From Achromobacter sp. RTa (GTDB lineage Bacteria > Pseudomonadota > Gammaproteobacteria > Burkholderiales > Burkholderiaceae_B): a DNA stretch of 64,000 nt. The stretch is taken from positions 186,001 through 250,000 of the forward strand of contig NZ_JPYO01000027.1 in NCBI RefSeq assembly GCF_000757485.1, in the 5' to 3' direction. Position 1 is the stretch's first letter, and every line of letters begins with the position of its first letter. The position numbers were made by a program, and so were the translations under genes. Of the stretch, positions 18,312-27,262 are shown piece by piece. The notes under the pieces were generated by a model, which was given only the letters and a program-made list of their open reading frames with translations, was not told where the DNA came from and searched no databases.

Positions 18312-19204
18312 TGCAACGGATTCCCTATGGCGTTCCGCCCGACGCGAGCTCCAACCCCTGGCTGGCGCTGGACCGCGAACTGCGCGACCAGGGGCTGCGC
18401 GCCGCGGACGCGGCGCCCGTGCGCGCAGTGCTCTGCGTCACCGTCCACGTCGACGGCCCTGCCGTCGAGGTCGGCCGCAAGCAGTTTCCCGCCGGTCCCC
18501 ACACGGCTGGCCGCTACGCCATCCGGCGAGGCGTGCCCCGGCATCTGGAGATACTGGCCCGCCACGGCATGCCCGCCACGTTTTTCGCCTGCGGCTATGA
18601 CGTGGAGCACTACCCTGCCGTCTTCCACGACATCCTGGCGGCGGGGCACGAAATTGCCGCGCATGGCTATCTGCACGAAGCCTGGGACCTGGGCGAGGAT
18701 GAGCCCGCGCTGCTGGAGAAGACCCACCGCATCATCCAGCGGGAGCTGGGCGTGACGCCCGTGGGCTGGTGCTCGCCGTCGGGCCGCAAGAGCCACCGCA
18801 CCCTGCCCGTGCTGCGACGGCTGGGCTACCGTTACGACGCCAGCGAGAAAGACCAGGACCGGCCCTACCTGCCGCCGGACGCGGACGGCGCAGCGGACTT
18901 CATCATGCTGCCCAACAACACCGTGTCGCTGGACGACTACCCTTTTTATTTCACCGGCCACAGCCTCGCCGCGGAAGCCTGCGACAACTGGGTTCAGGAG
19001 TTCGAAGCCTTGCGCCGGGCCGAAGGCTATGTGCACCTGACCGTGCATCCCAAGGCGGCCGGCGGCTCCGGCACGCCCGCGCGGGCCGCCGCCCTGGACC
19101 GTTTCCTTGCCTACGCGGGCGCGCAGCCCGACGTGCACGTCATGACGCTGGAAGCGCTGGCGCGCCACTGCCTGGCCCGTCCCGACGCCTGGAGAAGCGC
19201 ATGA
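18311..19204 (+). CDS. Polysaccharide deacetylase-fold hydrolase (PuuE/allantoinase-like NodB domain)
   Basis: A 297-aa cytoplasmic NodB-fold protein. The metal triad appears intact: Asp48 in VTVHVDG, and His118 and His122 in AAHGYLHE. Other conserved pieces are MPATFFACG, the GWCSPSG loop and a VHLTVHPKA motif near the C-terminus. These features match the PuuE-like branch that hydrolyses amide or cyclic amide bonds rather than cell-wall polysaccharide; no signal peptide is seen. The start codon shares one base with the stop of the Bug gene (TGATG). Substrate unknown. Confidence 0.85.
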   Translation: MQRIPYGVPPDASSNPWLALDRELRDQGLRAADAAPVRAVLCVTVHVDGPAVEVGRKQFPAGPHTAGRYAIRRGVPRHLEILARHGMPATFFACGYDVEHYPAVFHDILAAGHEIAAHGYLHEAWDLGEDEPALLEKTHRIIQRELGVTPVGWCSPSGRKSHRTLPVLRRLGYRYDASEKDQDRPYLPPDADGAADFIMLPNNTVSLDDYPFYFTGHSLAAEACDNWVQEFEALRRAEGYVHLTVHPKAAGGSGTPARAAALDRFLAYAGAQPDVHVMTLEALARHCLARPDAWRSA

Positions 19205-19971
19205 GCACCGGCAAGACCGTAGTAGTCACCCTGAACGTGCATGGCATCGGCCCCGAAGCCGCGGTCCAGCCCGAATCCTCGCTGCACGGCCGCGACGCGC
19301 ATGGCCGCTATGCCTATGGCGGGGGACTGGCCCGCGTGCTGGACATGCTGCGCCGGCAAGGCATCCGCGCCACCCTGTTCTGGCCCGCGTTCGAGGCCGA
19401 GCGATGCCGCGACCTGCTGGAACAAAGCCTGCGCGACGGCCACGAAGCGGCCTCCCAAGGCAACGCCTTCGAAGACCTGGCCACGCTTGGAGACCGTGAG
19501 GGCGAAGTGCTGGAGCGGGCCCGCGAACGCCTGGCCGGCCTGACCGGCTCCCCGCCGCAGGGATTCCGCTACACGAGCAGCGGGTTCACGGCCCGTACCG
19601 TGCCGCTGCTGCATCAGCTTGGCTACCGCTACGACAGCAGCGCGATCGACGACGACGCCCCGTATGCCCTGGACGCCGACGGCGGGCCGGGCATGCTGGA
19701 GCTGCCCTGGAGCGAAGGCCTGTGCGACGCCACGCATTTCAGCCGGCGCGTTACGCAGGACCGCGCCTATGCGCATTGGGTAGAGCAAGGCGATGCGCTG
19801 CTGGAGGCGGACGGCTACGCCTGCCTGACGCTGCACCCGCGGGCGGACATCGGCGTCGGCCGGGCGGCGCGCCTGCAAAAGGTCGAACAATTGCTGGACC
19901 GTTTCCGCGCGGCCGGCGCCTCGTTCATGACCTGCGGCGATCTGGCCGCCCGCCACGTCCCGGCCCGCTGA
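19201..19971 (+). CDS. Degenerate deacetylase-fold paralogue lacking metal ligands
   Basis: A 256-aa protein aligned along its length with the preceding gene product: IRATLFWPAF vs MPATFFACGY, GHEAASQGNAFE vs GHEIAAHGYLHE, RYDSSAIDDD vs RYDASEKDQD, and CLTLHPRA vs HLTVHPKA. The three metal ligands of the first copy are all replaced: Asp48 by His14, His118 by Gln86 and His122 by Phe90. It is therefore probably not a metal hydrolase and may be a structural partner of the first copy. The ATG overlaps the previous stop by 4 bp, implying coupled synthesis. Fold call is firm; role is inference. Confidence 0.8.
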   Translation: MSTGKTVVVTLNVHGIGPEAAVQPESSLHGRDAHGRYAYGGGLARVLDMLRRQGIRATLFWPAFEAERCRDLLEQSLRDGHEAASQGNAFEDLATLGDREGEVLERARERLAGLTGSPPQGFRYTSSGFTARTVPLLHQLGYRYDSSAIDDDAPYALDADGGPGMLELPWSEGLCDATHFSRRVTQDRAYAHWVEQGDALLEADGYACLTLHPRADIGVGRAARLQKVEQLLDRFRAAGASFMTCGDLAARHVPAR

Positions 19972-20035
19972 TGCCGGCAAAGGCGGGCGTCGGCGCCTGC
20001 GCGCCGCGCCCGCCTGCCCTGGTAAACCCTGAGCA

Positions 20036-20054
20036 ATATTGGCGCCAAAATAAG
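20036..20054. promoter_or_regulatory. TTGGCGCCAA operator copy 1, upstream of C45 peptidase gene
   Basis: ATATTGGCGCCAAAATAAG, centred on the perfect palindrome TTGGCGCCAA, lies 65 bp before the start at 20119. The identical 19-mer occurs at 24757-24775 and a related palindrome at 30020-30029, each upstream of a gene of the same island. Confidence 0.75.
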
Positions 20055-20118
20055 CTAACATTTTTTGGCTCTCATTTCCCATCCCTGCTTTTGCGGCAAG
20101 ACGCGCCGCCATCCGTCC

Positions 20119-21255
20119 ATGACCCAGATCACCCAATTTCCCTTCGTATCGGTTTCGGGCTCGCCCGAGGCCCGCGGCCGTTCCTATGGCCAGCAAGCCG
20201 CCGACCGCGTGCGCAAGAGCGCCGCGATGTACGGCCAGACGCTGGTCGACCTGGGGTATGACGCCATGGCGCGCACCCAGCTCATCACCGGCTTCGCCCG
20301 CGAAATCGAGAATTTCGCGCCGCATTACCTGGAAGAAATGCGCGGCATCGCCGCCGGCGCCGACGTGCCTTTCGAAGACATCGTGATGGTCAACGCGCGC
20401 ACCGAGGTGATCGCCAAGGCCCGCGCCGAAAAGAAGAAAGCCGCCGAGCTGGAACCGGGCGACGGCTGCACCGGCGCGATGATCCTGCCCACGCGCTCGG
20501 CCAACGGCCGCCTCATCCACGGCCAGAACTGGGACTGGCGCGCCGAGTGCGCCGAGACCGCCATCGTGCTGCGCGTGCGCAACGACAACGGCCCCGACAT
20601 CCTGACCTTCGTCGAAGCGGGCGGCCTGGCTCGCAGCGGCCTGAACAGCGCCGGCGTCTCCATCACCGCCAATTACCTGGAATCCGACCGCGACTTCCGC
20701 CAGCTGGGCGTGCCGCTGTCGCTGATCCGCCGCAAGGTGCTGGAGCAGGAACATTTCGCGCTCGCCATCAAGGCGGTGGCGACGACTCCCAAGTCCTGCT
20801 CCAACAACATCATGATCGGCATGGCCGCGGGTTTCGGCGTCGACTATGAATGCACCATCGACGAGGCCTTCCCCATCTACCCCGGCAGCGACGACCTGAT
20901 CGTGCACGCCAACCACTGGGTCAGCGAAGTCGCCCTGAGCAAGCTGCGCGACACGGGCCGCGCCAGCACGCCCGAAAGCGCCTACCGCGACTGGCGCGTG
21001 CGCCGTCTGCTGAATGAAAGCCAGCAACTGACGCGGGAAGACCTCAAGCGCGCCCTGTTCGACGATTTCGGCACGCCCTATTCGGTCTGCCGCCCGCCGC
21101 GTCCGGGCAGCCACGACAATCTGTCGGCCACGGTCGCCATGGTCATCATGGAACCCGCCGCCGGCCTGATGGAAGTCGCTCCGCTGCCCGCCCTGAACCG
21201 CAGCTTCACCCGGTACAGCCTGGACGCCGAACCCGAATTGCTGGCCGCCGCCTGA
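20119..21255 (+). CDS. C45-family autoproteolytic acyltransferase/hydrolase (isopenicillin-N acyltransferase-like)
   Basis: A 378-aa Ntn-hydrolase precursor. The signature is EPGDGCTGAMILPT, where Cys117 would become the N-terminal nucleophile after self-cleavage between Gly116 and Cys117, followed by GQNWDW. Family members cleave or exchange amide-linked acyl groups (penicillin side chains, N-acyl amino acids). No signal peptide is seen. It is followed by a peptide-type binding-protein gene (39-bp gap), and a TTGGCGCCAA operator lies upstream, so it probably processes an imported acylated amide or small peptide. The start at 20119 was preferred over a start 54 bp upstream that would carry a Cys/Arg-rich leader. 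Confidence 0.88.
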   Translation: MTQITQFPFVSVSGSPEARGRSYGQQAADRVRKSAAMYGQTLVDLGYDAMARTQLITGFAREIENFAPHYLEEMRGIAAGADVPFEDIVMVNARTEVIAKARAEKKKAAELEPGDGCTGAMILPTRSANGRLIHGQNWDWRAECAETAIVLRVRNDNGPDILTFVEAGGLARSGLNSAGVSITANYLESDRDFRQLGVPLSLIRRKVLEQEHFALAIKAVATTPKSCSNNIMIGMAAGFGVDYECTIDEAFPIYPGSDDLIVHANHWVSEVALSKLRDTGRASTPESAYRDWRVRRLLNESQQLTREDLKRALFDDFGTPYSVCRPPRPGSHDNLSATVAMVIMEPAAGLMEVAPLPALNRSFTRYSLDAEPELLAAA

Positions 21256-21293
21256 GCAGGCGGACTCCGGCGCAACCCGAGGAAGACATAGAC

Positions 21294-22853
21294 ATGAAAA
21301 TCCATCTATTGAGCGCCGCGGTTGCGCTGGCCCTGGCCGGGCTGTCCGGCCAGGCGCATGCTGCCGCGCCGCTGCGCATTTCGCTGACGGCCGACATCCG
21401 CTCGACCGAGCCCGGCGTCAACCGGGACAGCAATAGCGACGCGGTCGTGCTGCACATCGTCGAAGGCCTGGTCGCCTATGGCGAAGACGCCGAGGTCCGT
21501 CCCCTGCTGGCCAAGTCGATCGACATCAGCCCGGACGGCAAGACCTATACCTTCAAGCTGCGCGAGGGAGTGAAGTTCCACAACGGCGCGCCGCTGACGT
21601 CGGCGGACGTGCTGTGGAGCTGGCAGCACTACACGGCGGCCAAGTCGGGCTGGCGCTGCGCCAGCGAATTCGACGGCCGCGGCACGGTGAAGGTAACCGG
21701 CGTGGAAGCGCCGGACGCCCACACGGTCGTGTACCGGCTGGAGAAGCCCAGCGCGCTGTTCCTGGCGTCGCTGGCGCGCACGGACTGCGGCGGCACGGGC
21801 ATCCTGCACAAGGACTCGGTCAAGGCCGACGGCAGCTGGGACAAGCCCATCGGCACCGGCCCCTTCGCGCTGGCCGAATGGAAGCGCGGCGAATACGTGC
21901 GCCTGACGAAGTTCGCCGACTACGCCAACCTCGGCGGCAAACGGGACGGCTACACCGGCTCCAAGCGCCCGCTGGTGGACGAGGTGCGGTTCGTCATCGT
22001 GCCTGACGACTCCACGGCCAAGGCGGCGCTGGAGCGCGGCGACATCGACATCATCGAAGACCTGTCCAACAGCGACGTGCCGGTCCTGCAGAAAGCGCCG
22101 AACATCAAGGTGGCGTACGCCCCCGTGATGAGCATGACGGCGCTGCTGCTGCAGACCAAGGACCCGCTGCTGTCCAATCCCAAGATGCGCCAGGCCCTGG
22201 CCCACGCCATCGACTACGCCCAGCTCGCCGGCGCCGTGACCGAGGGACTGGCCCAGCCCAACAATTCCATCGTGCCGCTGGTGTCGCCCTACTACGATGC
22301 CGCGCAGAAGCAGGGCTGGAACTATGACGCGGCGCTGTCGCAGAAGCTGCTGCAAGAGGCGGGCTACAAGGGCCAGGAACTGGTGCTGATGACAACCAAG
22401 CGCTACCCGCAGTCGTACAACTCGGCGGTGATCCTGCAAGCCATGCTGCAGGCCGCGGGGATCAATGCGCGCTTGTCGGTGGTGGAATGGGCGACGCAAC
22501 TGGACCGCTACAACGCCGGCACCTACCAGATGATGGCCTTCCCCTATTCCGCGCGCCTGGACGCGGCGCTGAACTACGAGATGGTGACGGGCGACAAGGC
22601 GAAGCAGCCGCGCAAGGTCTGGGACAGTCCGGAAGCGCTGAAGCTGATCGATGCGGCATCGATGGATACGGACCATGCGAAGCGGCAGGCCGCGTTCGAC
22701 CAGCTGCACAAGCTGTTCCTGGCCGACGTGCCCAGCATTCCGCTGTACAACGGGCTGGATATCGGGGCCTACCGGGCCGATGTGAAGGGATACCAGCCTT
22801 GGGCGGTGAAGAAGCCGCGCGCCTGGGAAGTGGAGCGGATCGGAGGGCGTTGA
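21294..22853 (+). CDS. ABC transporter substrate-binding protein, SBP_bac_5 (peptide/opine/nickel) family, copy 1
   Basis: A 519-aa periplasmic protein with a Sec signal (cleavage after AHA). Conserved parts include YTFKLREGVKFHNGAPLTSADVLWSWQ, IGTGPFALAEWKRGEY, and the C-terminal DVPSIPLYNGLDIGAYR. It lies 39 bp after the C45 gene and is probably co-transcribed with it. A paralogue of identical length (519 aa) is encoded convergently at 23158-24717; both share DIRST-PGVNRD near the N-terminus and WATQLDRYN-G-YQ near residue 400. The permeases and ATPase it would use are at 25607-29021. Ligand unknown, probably a peptide-like amide. Confidence 0.93.
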   Translation: MKIHLLSAAVALALAGLSGQAHAAAPLRISLTADIRSTEPGVNRDSNSDAVVLHIVEGLVAYGEDAEVRPLLAKSIDISPDGKTYTFKLREGVKFHNGAPLTSADVLWSWQHYTAAKSGWRCASEFDGRGTVKVTGVEAPDAHTVVYRLEKPSALFLASLARTDCGGTGILHKDSVKADGSWDKPIGTGPFALAEWKRGEYVRLTKFADYANLGGKRDGYTGSKRPLVDEVRFVIVPDDSTAKAALERGDIDIIEDLSNSDVPVLQKAPNIKVAYAPVMSMTALLLQTKDPLLSNPKMRQALAHAIDYAQLAGAVTEGLAQPNNSIVPLVSPYYDAAQKQGWNYDAALSQKLLQEAGYKGQELVLMTTKRYPQSYNSAVILQAMLQAAGINARLSVVEWATQLDRYNAGTYQMMAFPYSARLDAALNYEMVTGDKAKQPRKVWDSPEALKLIDAASMDTDHAKRQAAFDQLHKLFLADVPSIPLYNGLDIGAYRADVKGYQPWAVKKPRAWEVERIGGR

Positions 22854-22900
22854 CGGGGGATTCAGGCCGGCGATCCCTGCCCGCGATGGGTAATGCGGGT

Positions 22901-23093
22901 GTGTCTGACACCCCGATGGCAAAGCGCTGCGGGCTTGAAGCGATCGTCCACGGGTGTCAGACACCGATCGCGGCGGCAGGTATTCCGCCGGGGTGTCAGA
23001 CACCCGGGCAGCATCCCTTCAATCCGTGCCGTCATCTCTTACGGGTGTCTGACGGGATCTGATATATCCCGACACGCTTCGGTGTCAGACACC
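22901..23093. repeat. Cluster of five GGTGTCWGACACC palindromic repeats
   Basis: The 304-bp gap between two convergent binding-protein genes contains no credible gene. It holds five copies of a short palindrome: 22901-22911 (GTGTCTGACAC), 22953-22965 and 22992-23004 (GGTGTCAGACACC), 23044-23053 (truncated) and 23081-23093 (GGTGTCAGACACC). Spacing is irregular (about 27-50 bp between copies). Similar short palindromes recur in intergenic DNA of Bordetella relatives, as I recall. They may act as transcript-end hairpins or protein-binding repeats. Confidence 0.85.
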
Positions 23094-23157
23094 CGGCAAA
23101 GAACATTGCATACGCGTAGCGGCAAGCGCTGCGCCCTTCCCGAGCGCAGCCGGATGA

Positions 23158-24717
23158 CTACTTCCCTGCGACGACCTTGGTCTCCCACACGCGCGGCTTG
23201 CCTTCCCAGACCGAGAAGCCCTGCACCCGCTTGTTGTTCGCCCAGGCGTCCGCGCCGTTGTAGAGCACCAGCAGCGGCGTCTGTTCCAGCATCAGCGCAT
23301 GCAGCTGGTCGAACAGGGCCTGGCGCTTGGCCGGATCCGATTCCAGGAAGCTCTCGTCGATCAGCTTCTGCGCGGCGGGGTCGTCCCAGACCTTGCGGGG
23401 CTGCTTGGCCTTGTCGCCGGAGAACTGCTCGAAGCTCAGCGCCGGATCCAGACGGGACGAATAGGTGAACGAGCTGATCTGGTACTTGCCGGTGTTGTAG
23501 CGGTCCAGCTGCGTGGCCCATTCCAGCACTTCGATCTTGGCGTTGATGCCCACCGCCTGCATCATGGCCTGCGCGATCACCGCCACCTGGTAGCTCGGCA
23601 CGTGGGCGCGCTTGTTGGCGTAGATGACGATGGGCTCGCCCTTATAGCCGGCTTCCTTCAGCAACTGCTGCGCGCGCGCCGGATCGTACTTGTAGGTGCG
23701 CTTTTCGGCGTTCTGGTAGTAGGCGGAGCCGGCGTAGACGGCGGAATTGTTCAACTGGCCCAGCCCTTCCGAGGCCGCCGCCACCACTTGCGGAATATCC
23801 AGCGAGGCGGCGATGGCCTGGCGCAGCTTCACGTTCTTCAGCACCGGATCCTGCGTCTGGAACAGCAGCGCGTGCTTGGTCGCGTCGTGCGGGCCGAACA
23901 CGCTCAGGTTCGGCGCGCTCTTGAGTTCGGTGAAGTCGGTGCTGGTGATCTGCCCGGCGTCGATGGCGCCCGACATCAGGCCCGCCTTCGAGGTGGACGG
24001 ATCCGGCACCACCAGGAACTTCACTTCGTCCACCAGCGGGCGCTTGGAGCCGACGTAGCCGTCGGGCTTGTCGCCGGCGGGAGAGGCGTAGTCCTTGAAG
24101 GCCGACAACAGGGTGTACTCGCCCCGCTTCCATTCCTTGAGCATGAACGGGCCGGTGCCGACCGGCTTGATCCAGGAGCCGTCGGCGGCGACCGAATCCT
24201 TGGACAGGATGGCCGTCATGCCGCAGTCGGTGCGGGCCAGCGAATCCAGGAAAACCGCCGACTTGCGATCCAGCTTCATCACCACCGTCTGGGCATCGGG
24301 CGCGGACACGTCCGTCACCTTCAGGCCGTTGCGGCCGTCGAAGTCGCTGCGGCAGCGCCAGTCCGTTTTCGGATCCATGTAGCGCTGCCAGCTCCACAGC
24401 ACGTCCGCCGAGCTCAGCGCGGCGCCGTTATGGAACTTGACACCGTCGCGCAGCTTGAAGGTGTAGGTCAGGCCGTCTTCCGACAGATCCACCGACTTGG
24501 CCAGCAACGGCCCCACCGTGCCGTTCTCGCGGTAGCCGACGAGGCCTTCGACGATATTGAGCACCACGCCGTCGGTCGTGTTGTCACGGTTGACGCCGGG
24601 GTTGGTCGAGCGGATGTCGGCCGGTTGGGCGACGGTCAGCAGTTCGGCGTGGGCCGGACCCGCGGCGGCCAGAGCCAGGCTGAGCGCGAGCGCTCTGGGA
24701 ACGAAAACGTGGTGCAT
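23158..24717 (-). CDS. ABC transporter substrate-binding protein, SBP_bac_5 family, copy 2
   Basis: A 519-aa periplasmic protein with a Sec signal (MHHVFVPRALALSLALAAAG, cleavage after AHA). It shares with copy 1 the motifs DIRSTNPGVNRD, FKLRDGVKFHNGAALSSADVLWSWQRY, VGTGPFMLKEWKRGEYTLLSAFKDYA, GSKRPLVDEV and WATQLDRYNTGKYQ. I chose the ATG at 24717, which has GGGAG upstream. It is read in the same direction as the permease/ATPase operon but has its own TTGGCGCCAA operator 43 bp upstream. The two paralogues probably feed one transporter with related ligands. Confidence 0.93.
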   Translation of the reverse strand: MHHVFVPRALALSLALAAAGPAHAELLTVAQPADIRSTNPGVNRDNTTDGVVLNIVEGLVGYRENGTVGPLLAKSVDLSEDGLTYTFKLRDGVKFHNGAALSSADVLWSWQRYMDPKTDWRCRSDFDGRNGLKVTDVSAPDAQTVVMKLDRKSAVFLDSLARTDCGMTAILSKDSVAADGSWIKPVGTGPFMLKEWKRGEYTLLSAFKDYASPAGDKPDGYVGSKRPLVDEVKFLVVPDPSTSKAGLMSGAIDAGQITSTDFTELKSAPNLSVFGPHDATKHALLFQTQDPVLKNVKLRQAIAASLDIPQVVAAASEGLGQLNNSAVYAGSAYYQNAEKRTYKYDPARAQQLLKEAGYKGEPIVIYANKRAHVPSYQVAVIAQAMMQAVGINAKIEVLEWATQLDRYNTGKYQISSFTYSSRLDPALSFEQFSGDKAKQPRKVWDDPAAQKLIDESFLESDPAKRQALFDQLHALMLEQTPLLVLYNGADAWANNKRVQGFSVWEGKPRVWETKVVAGK

Positions 24718-24756
24718 GCAAAAACTCCCGGGGCGTGCGGCGCAAGATTCACGCAT

Positions 24757-24775
24757 ATATTGGCGCCAAAATAAG
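24757..24775. promoter_or_regulatory. TTGGCGCCAA operator copy 2, upstream of binding-protein copy 2
   Basis: The 19-mer ATATTGGCGCCAAAATAAG is identical to that at 20036-20054 and is placed 40 bp before the minus-strand start at 24717. It lies in the gap between this gene and the end of the GntR gene, so it can only serve the binding-protein promoter. Confidence 0.75.
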
Positions 24776-24895
24776 TAGACAATTATGGACGCTATACCGG
24801 CGGCCGCCATACGGGGTATCCCTGAAACAGGGCGCGAAATGCACCGCGGCGGCCTCCTTTCCAGGATGGCCGCCGCGATGGCTGAGGCAAGAGGG

Positions 24896-25516
24896 TCAGG
24901 AAATGTCTTGGCCGACGTGCGCCGCGATGATTTTCTGCAGCCGTTTCACGTCGCGGGCCTCCAGCGCCTCGACCATGTCGAAGTGCTCGCGCGCGGAAGT
25001 TTCGATGCGCGAGCGCGTCACCCATTCCTTCGCCGGCGCAGCCGGCCCGCGGGCCCGGGTTTCCTGGATCAGCGCGGCCAGCTCCCGGTTACGGCACATG
25101 TCGTACATGCCGGCGTGGAAGGCCAGGTTGACTTCGTACTGTTCCAGCAGCGTGCCGTCCTGGAGCAGCTCGGCGAAACGCTCGGCCAGGGCGCGCAACG
25201 CCCGCACCTTGGCGGCGGTGACGTTGGGCATCAGGTCCGCCGCCGCGCCGGTTTCGAGCAGGATGCGGATGTCCCGGATCTGCAGGTGCTGGTCCGGATC
25301 CATGGCATACACGTGGTAGCCCCGGTTCGGGATGTGCGCAATCAGCCGCTTCGCGGCCAATTGGTCTAGCGCCCGCCGGACGTCCAGGCGCTTGGCCTCG
25401 TAACGTTCCTGCAGGTCGATCTGCTTCAGCCAGGCGCCGGGACCATATACGCCCGCTTGGATATCATGGGCAATACGATCAACCAGGCCGGGCCGTGTCG
25501 CCGCCGCTTTCGGCAT
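24896..25516 (-). CDS. GntR-family regulator with FCD-type effector domain
   Basis: A 206-aa protein with an N-terminal GntR winged helix (LVDRIAHDIQAGVYGPGAWLKQIDLQERYEAKRLDVRRALDQLAAKRLI, quoted as a pattern; positions about 10-65) and an all-helical FCD effector domain (IRILLETGAAADLM ... FHAGMYDMC ... HFDMVEALEARDV). A GGGAGG site precedes the ATG. It lies inside the peptide-uptake island, 90 bp after the ATPase gene, and is the obvious candidate for reading the three TTGGCGCCAA palindromes, since FCD proteins bind short palindromes. That link is inference. Confidence 0.9.
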   Translation of the reverse strand: MPKAAATRPGLVDRIAHDIQAGVYGPGAWLKQIDLQERYEAKRLDVRRALDQLAAKRLIAHIPNRGYHVYAMDPDQHLQIRDIRILLETGAAADLMPNVTAAKVRALRALAERFAELLQDGTLLEQYEVNLAFHAGMYDMCRNRELAALIQETRARGPAAPAKEWVTRSRIETSAREHFDMVEALEARDVKRLQKIIAAHVGQDIS

Positions 25517-25606
25517 GGACCCCTCCCGTCAATCAAATCCGAAGCGCGTATTTTAGGGGCAAGTCGGCGCCGCGCCAGCACGCCTGCACTGCGCCGCCCC
25601 CGGGGC

Positions 25607-27262
25607 CTACGCCGTCGCCCGCAGGGGTTCCTGCCCCTCCAGCCGCCAGCGCAGGCGGACCCCGCCGGCGTCGGTAGACTCCAGCGCCGGAATGGCCGAA
25701 AGCAGGCTGCGGGTGTAGTCCTCGCGCGGATGGTCGAATACCTCGTCCCGGCTGCCCTGCTCCACGATGCCTCCGTCGCGCATGACCACCACGCGGTCGG
25801 CCACCTGCTCCACCACGCCCAGGTCGTGGCTGATGAACAGGCAGGAAAATCCATGGCGCTCCTGCAGGTCGGCGAACAGGTCCAGCACCTGCGCGCGCAC
25901 CGTCACGTCCAGCGCGGACACCGGTTCGTCGGCGATCACGAAGGCGGGCCGCCGCACCACCGCGCGGGCGATCGCCACCCGCTGGCGCTGGCCGCCCGAC
26001 AGTTCGTGCGGGAAGCGCTTGGCGTACTCCGAGCCCAGGCCCACTTCCGCCAGCACCTCGTCCACGCGGCGGCGCTTGTCGGCCGCCGGCATGTCGTCCA
26101 GCATACGCAGGCCCTCGCCCACCAGTTGCCCGATGGTCATGCGCGGATCCAGCGATGAATAGGGATCCTGGAACACCATCTGGCAGTTCAGCCGGTAGTC
26201 GCGCCAGGCGGGCGAGCGGCGGCCGACCTGCTGGTTCCGGAACAGGATCTGGCCCGACGTGGGCATCAACAGCCCCGCGATGGCGCGGCCCAGCGTGGTC
26301 TTGCCCGAGCCGGAGCCGCCCACCACCGCCACCACCTCCCGCGGCTTCACATGCAGGTCGATGCCGTTCAGCGCCCGCTTGGCCCCCGTGCGGGAGAACA
26401 GACGCTGATGGCCCGCGTAGTCCACGACCAGGTTCTTGACCTCGACGATCGGCGCTTCCTTGGTCTGCGCACGCGCCGGCAGGCGGCGCGGCATGGCGTC
26501 CAGCAGCTTGCGCGTGTAGGGATGCTGCGGCCGCTCCAGGATGCCGGCCGTGGTGCCGGTTTCCAGCACCTTGCCATGCTGCATCACCACCATGCGCTCT
26601 GTGTAGCGCGCCACCATGGGCAGGTCGTGGCTGATCATCAGCACGGCGGTATGGTGTTCGCGGGTCAGGTCCACCATCAGTTCCAGAACGTCGCGCTGCA
26701 CCACGGCGTCCAACGCCGTAGTGGGCTCGTCGGCGATCAGGAGAGCGGGCTCCAGCAGCATCACGGAGGCCAGCATCATGCGCTGGCGCATGCCGCCCGA
26801 AAACTCGTGCGGCCAGGCCTCCATCGCCCCCTTCGGATCGCGGATGCCCACGCGCCGCAGCATTTCCAGGATACGCTCGCGGCGCGCGCCGGCCGGCAGG
26901 TCCCTGCGATGCAGTTTCAGGCCTTCGTCCAGCTGGCGCCCGATGGACATGGACGGATTGAGCGAGGTCATGGGTTCCTGGAACACCATGCCGATGCGCG
27001 CCCCGCGCAGCTTGCGCAGCGCCGCCGGACTCGCCTTCGTGACGTCCACGCCTTCGAACAGGATGGAGCCGCCCGCCACCACCAGCGGCGGCGGCGTCAG
27101 TCCCATGATGGCGCGCGCGGCCTGGGTCTTGCCGCTGCCGGATTCCCCGACGATGCCGACCATCTCGCCCGGCGCCACTTCAAAGGACACGCCGCCGACG
27201 ATCTCGCGTCCGCCCGGTCCCACCGTCAGGGACAGATTCGATACGGATACCAGTGCGCTCAT
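25607..27262 (-). CDS. Fused double ATP-binding subunit of peptide-type ABC importer (DppD-DppF fusion, GsiA-like)
   Basis: A 551-aa cytoplasmic protein with two complete ABC ATPase domains. Domain 1 (about residues 1-260) has GESGSGKT, LSGGMRQR-type signature and ADEPTTALD. Domain 2 (about 285-540) has GGSGSGKTT, LSGGQRQR and ADEPVSALD. Each ends with an oligopeptide-type C-terminal segment. The ATG at 27262 overlaps the DppC-like stop by 4 bp. It would power the permeases at 27259-29021 with either of the two 519-aa binding proteins. Confidence 0.93.
   Translation of the reverse strand: MSALVSVSNLSLTVGPGGREIVGGVSFEVAPGEMVGIVGESGSGKTQAARAIMGLTPPPLVVAGGSILFEGVDVTKASPAALRKLRGARIGMVFQEPMTSLNPSMSIGRQLDEGLKLHRRDLPAGARRERILEMLRRVGIRDPKGAMEAWPHEFSGGMRQRMMLASVMLLEPALLIADEPTTALDAVVQRDVLELMVDLTREHHTAVLMISHDLPMVARYTERMVVMQHGKVLETGTTAGILERPQHPYTRKLLDAMPRRLPARAQTKEAPIVEVKNLVVDYAGHQRLFSRTGAKRALNGIDLHVKPREVVAVVGGSGSGKTTLGRAIAGLLMPTSGQILFRNQQVGRRSPAWRDYRLNCQMVFQDPYSSLDPRMTIGQLVGEGLRMLDDMPAADKRRRVDEVLAEVGLGSEYAKRFPHELSGGQRQRVAIARAVVRRPAFVIADEPVSALDVTVRAQVLDLFADLQERHGFSCLFISHDLGVVEQVADRVVVMRDGGIVEQGSRDEVFDHPREDYTRSLLSAIPALESTDAGGVRLRWRLEGQEPLRATA

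Noticed and set aside
22901..23093. CRISPR array
   Set aside because: Repeats are 11-13 bp palindromes with irregular spacing and one truncated copy; no cas genes are present.
22893..23468. 191-codon frame across the palindrome cluster
   Set aside because: Its repetitive peptide (SVSDT/GVRH-type) simply translates the GGTGTCWGACACC repeats and it runs into the opposite gene.
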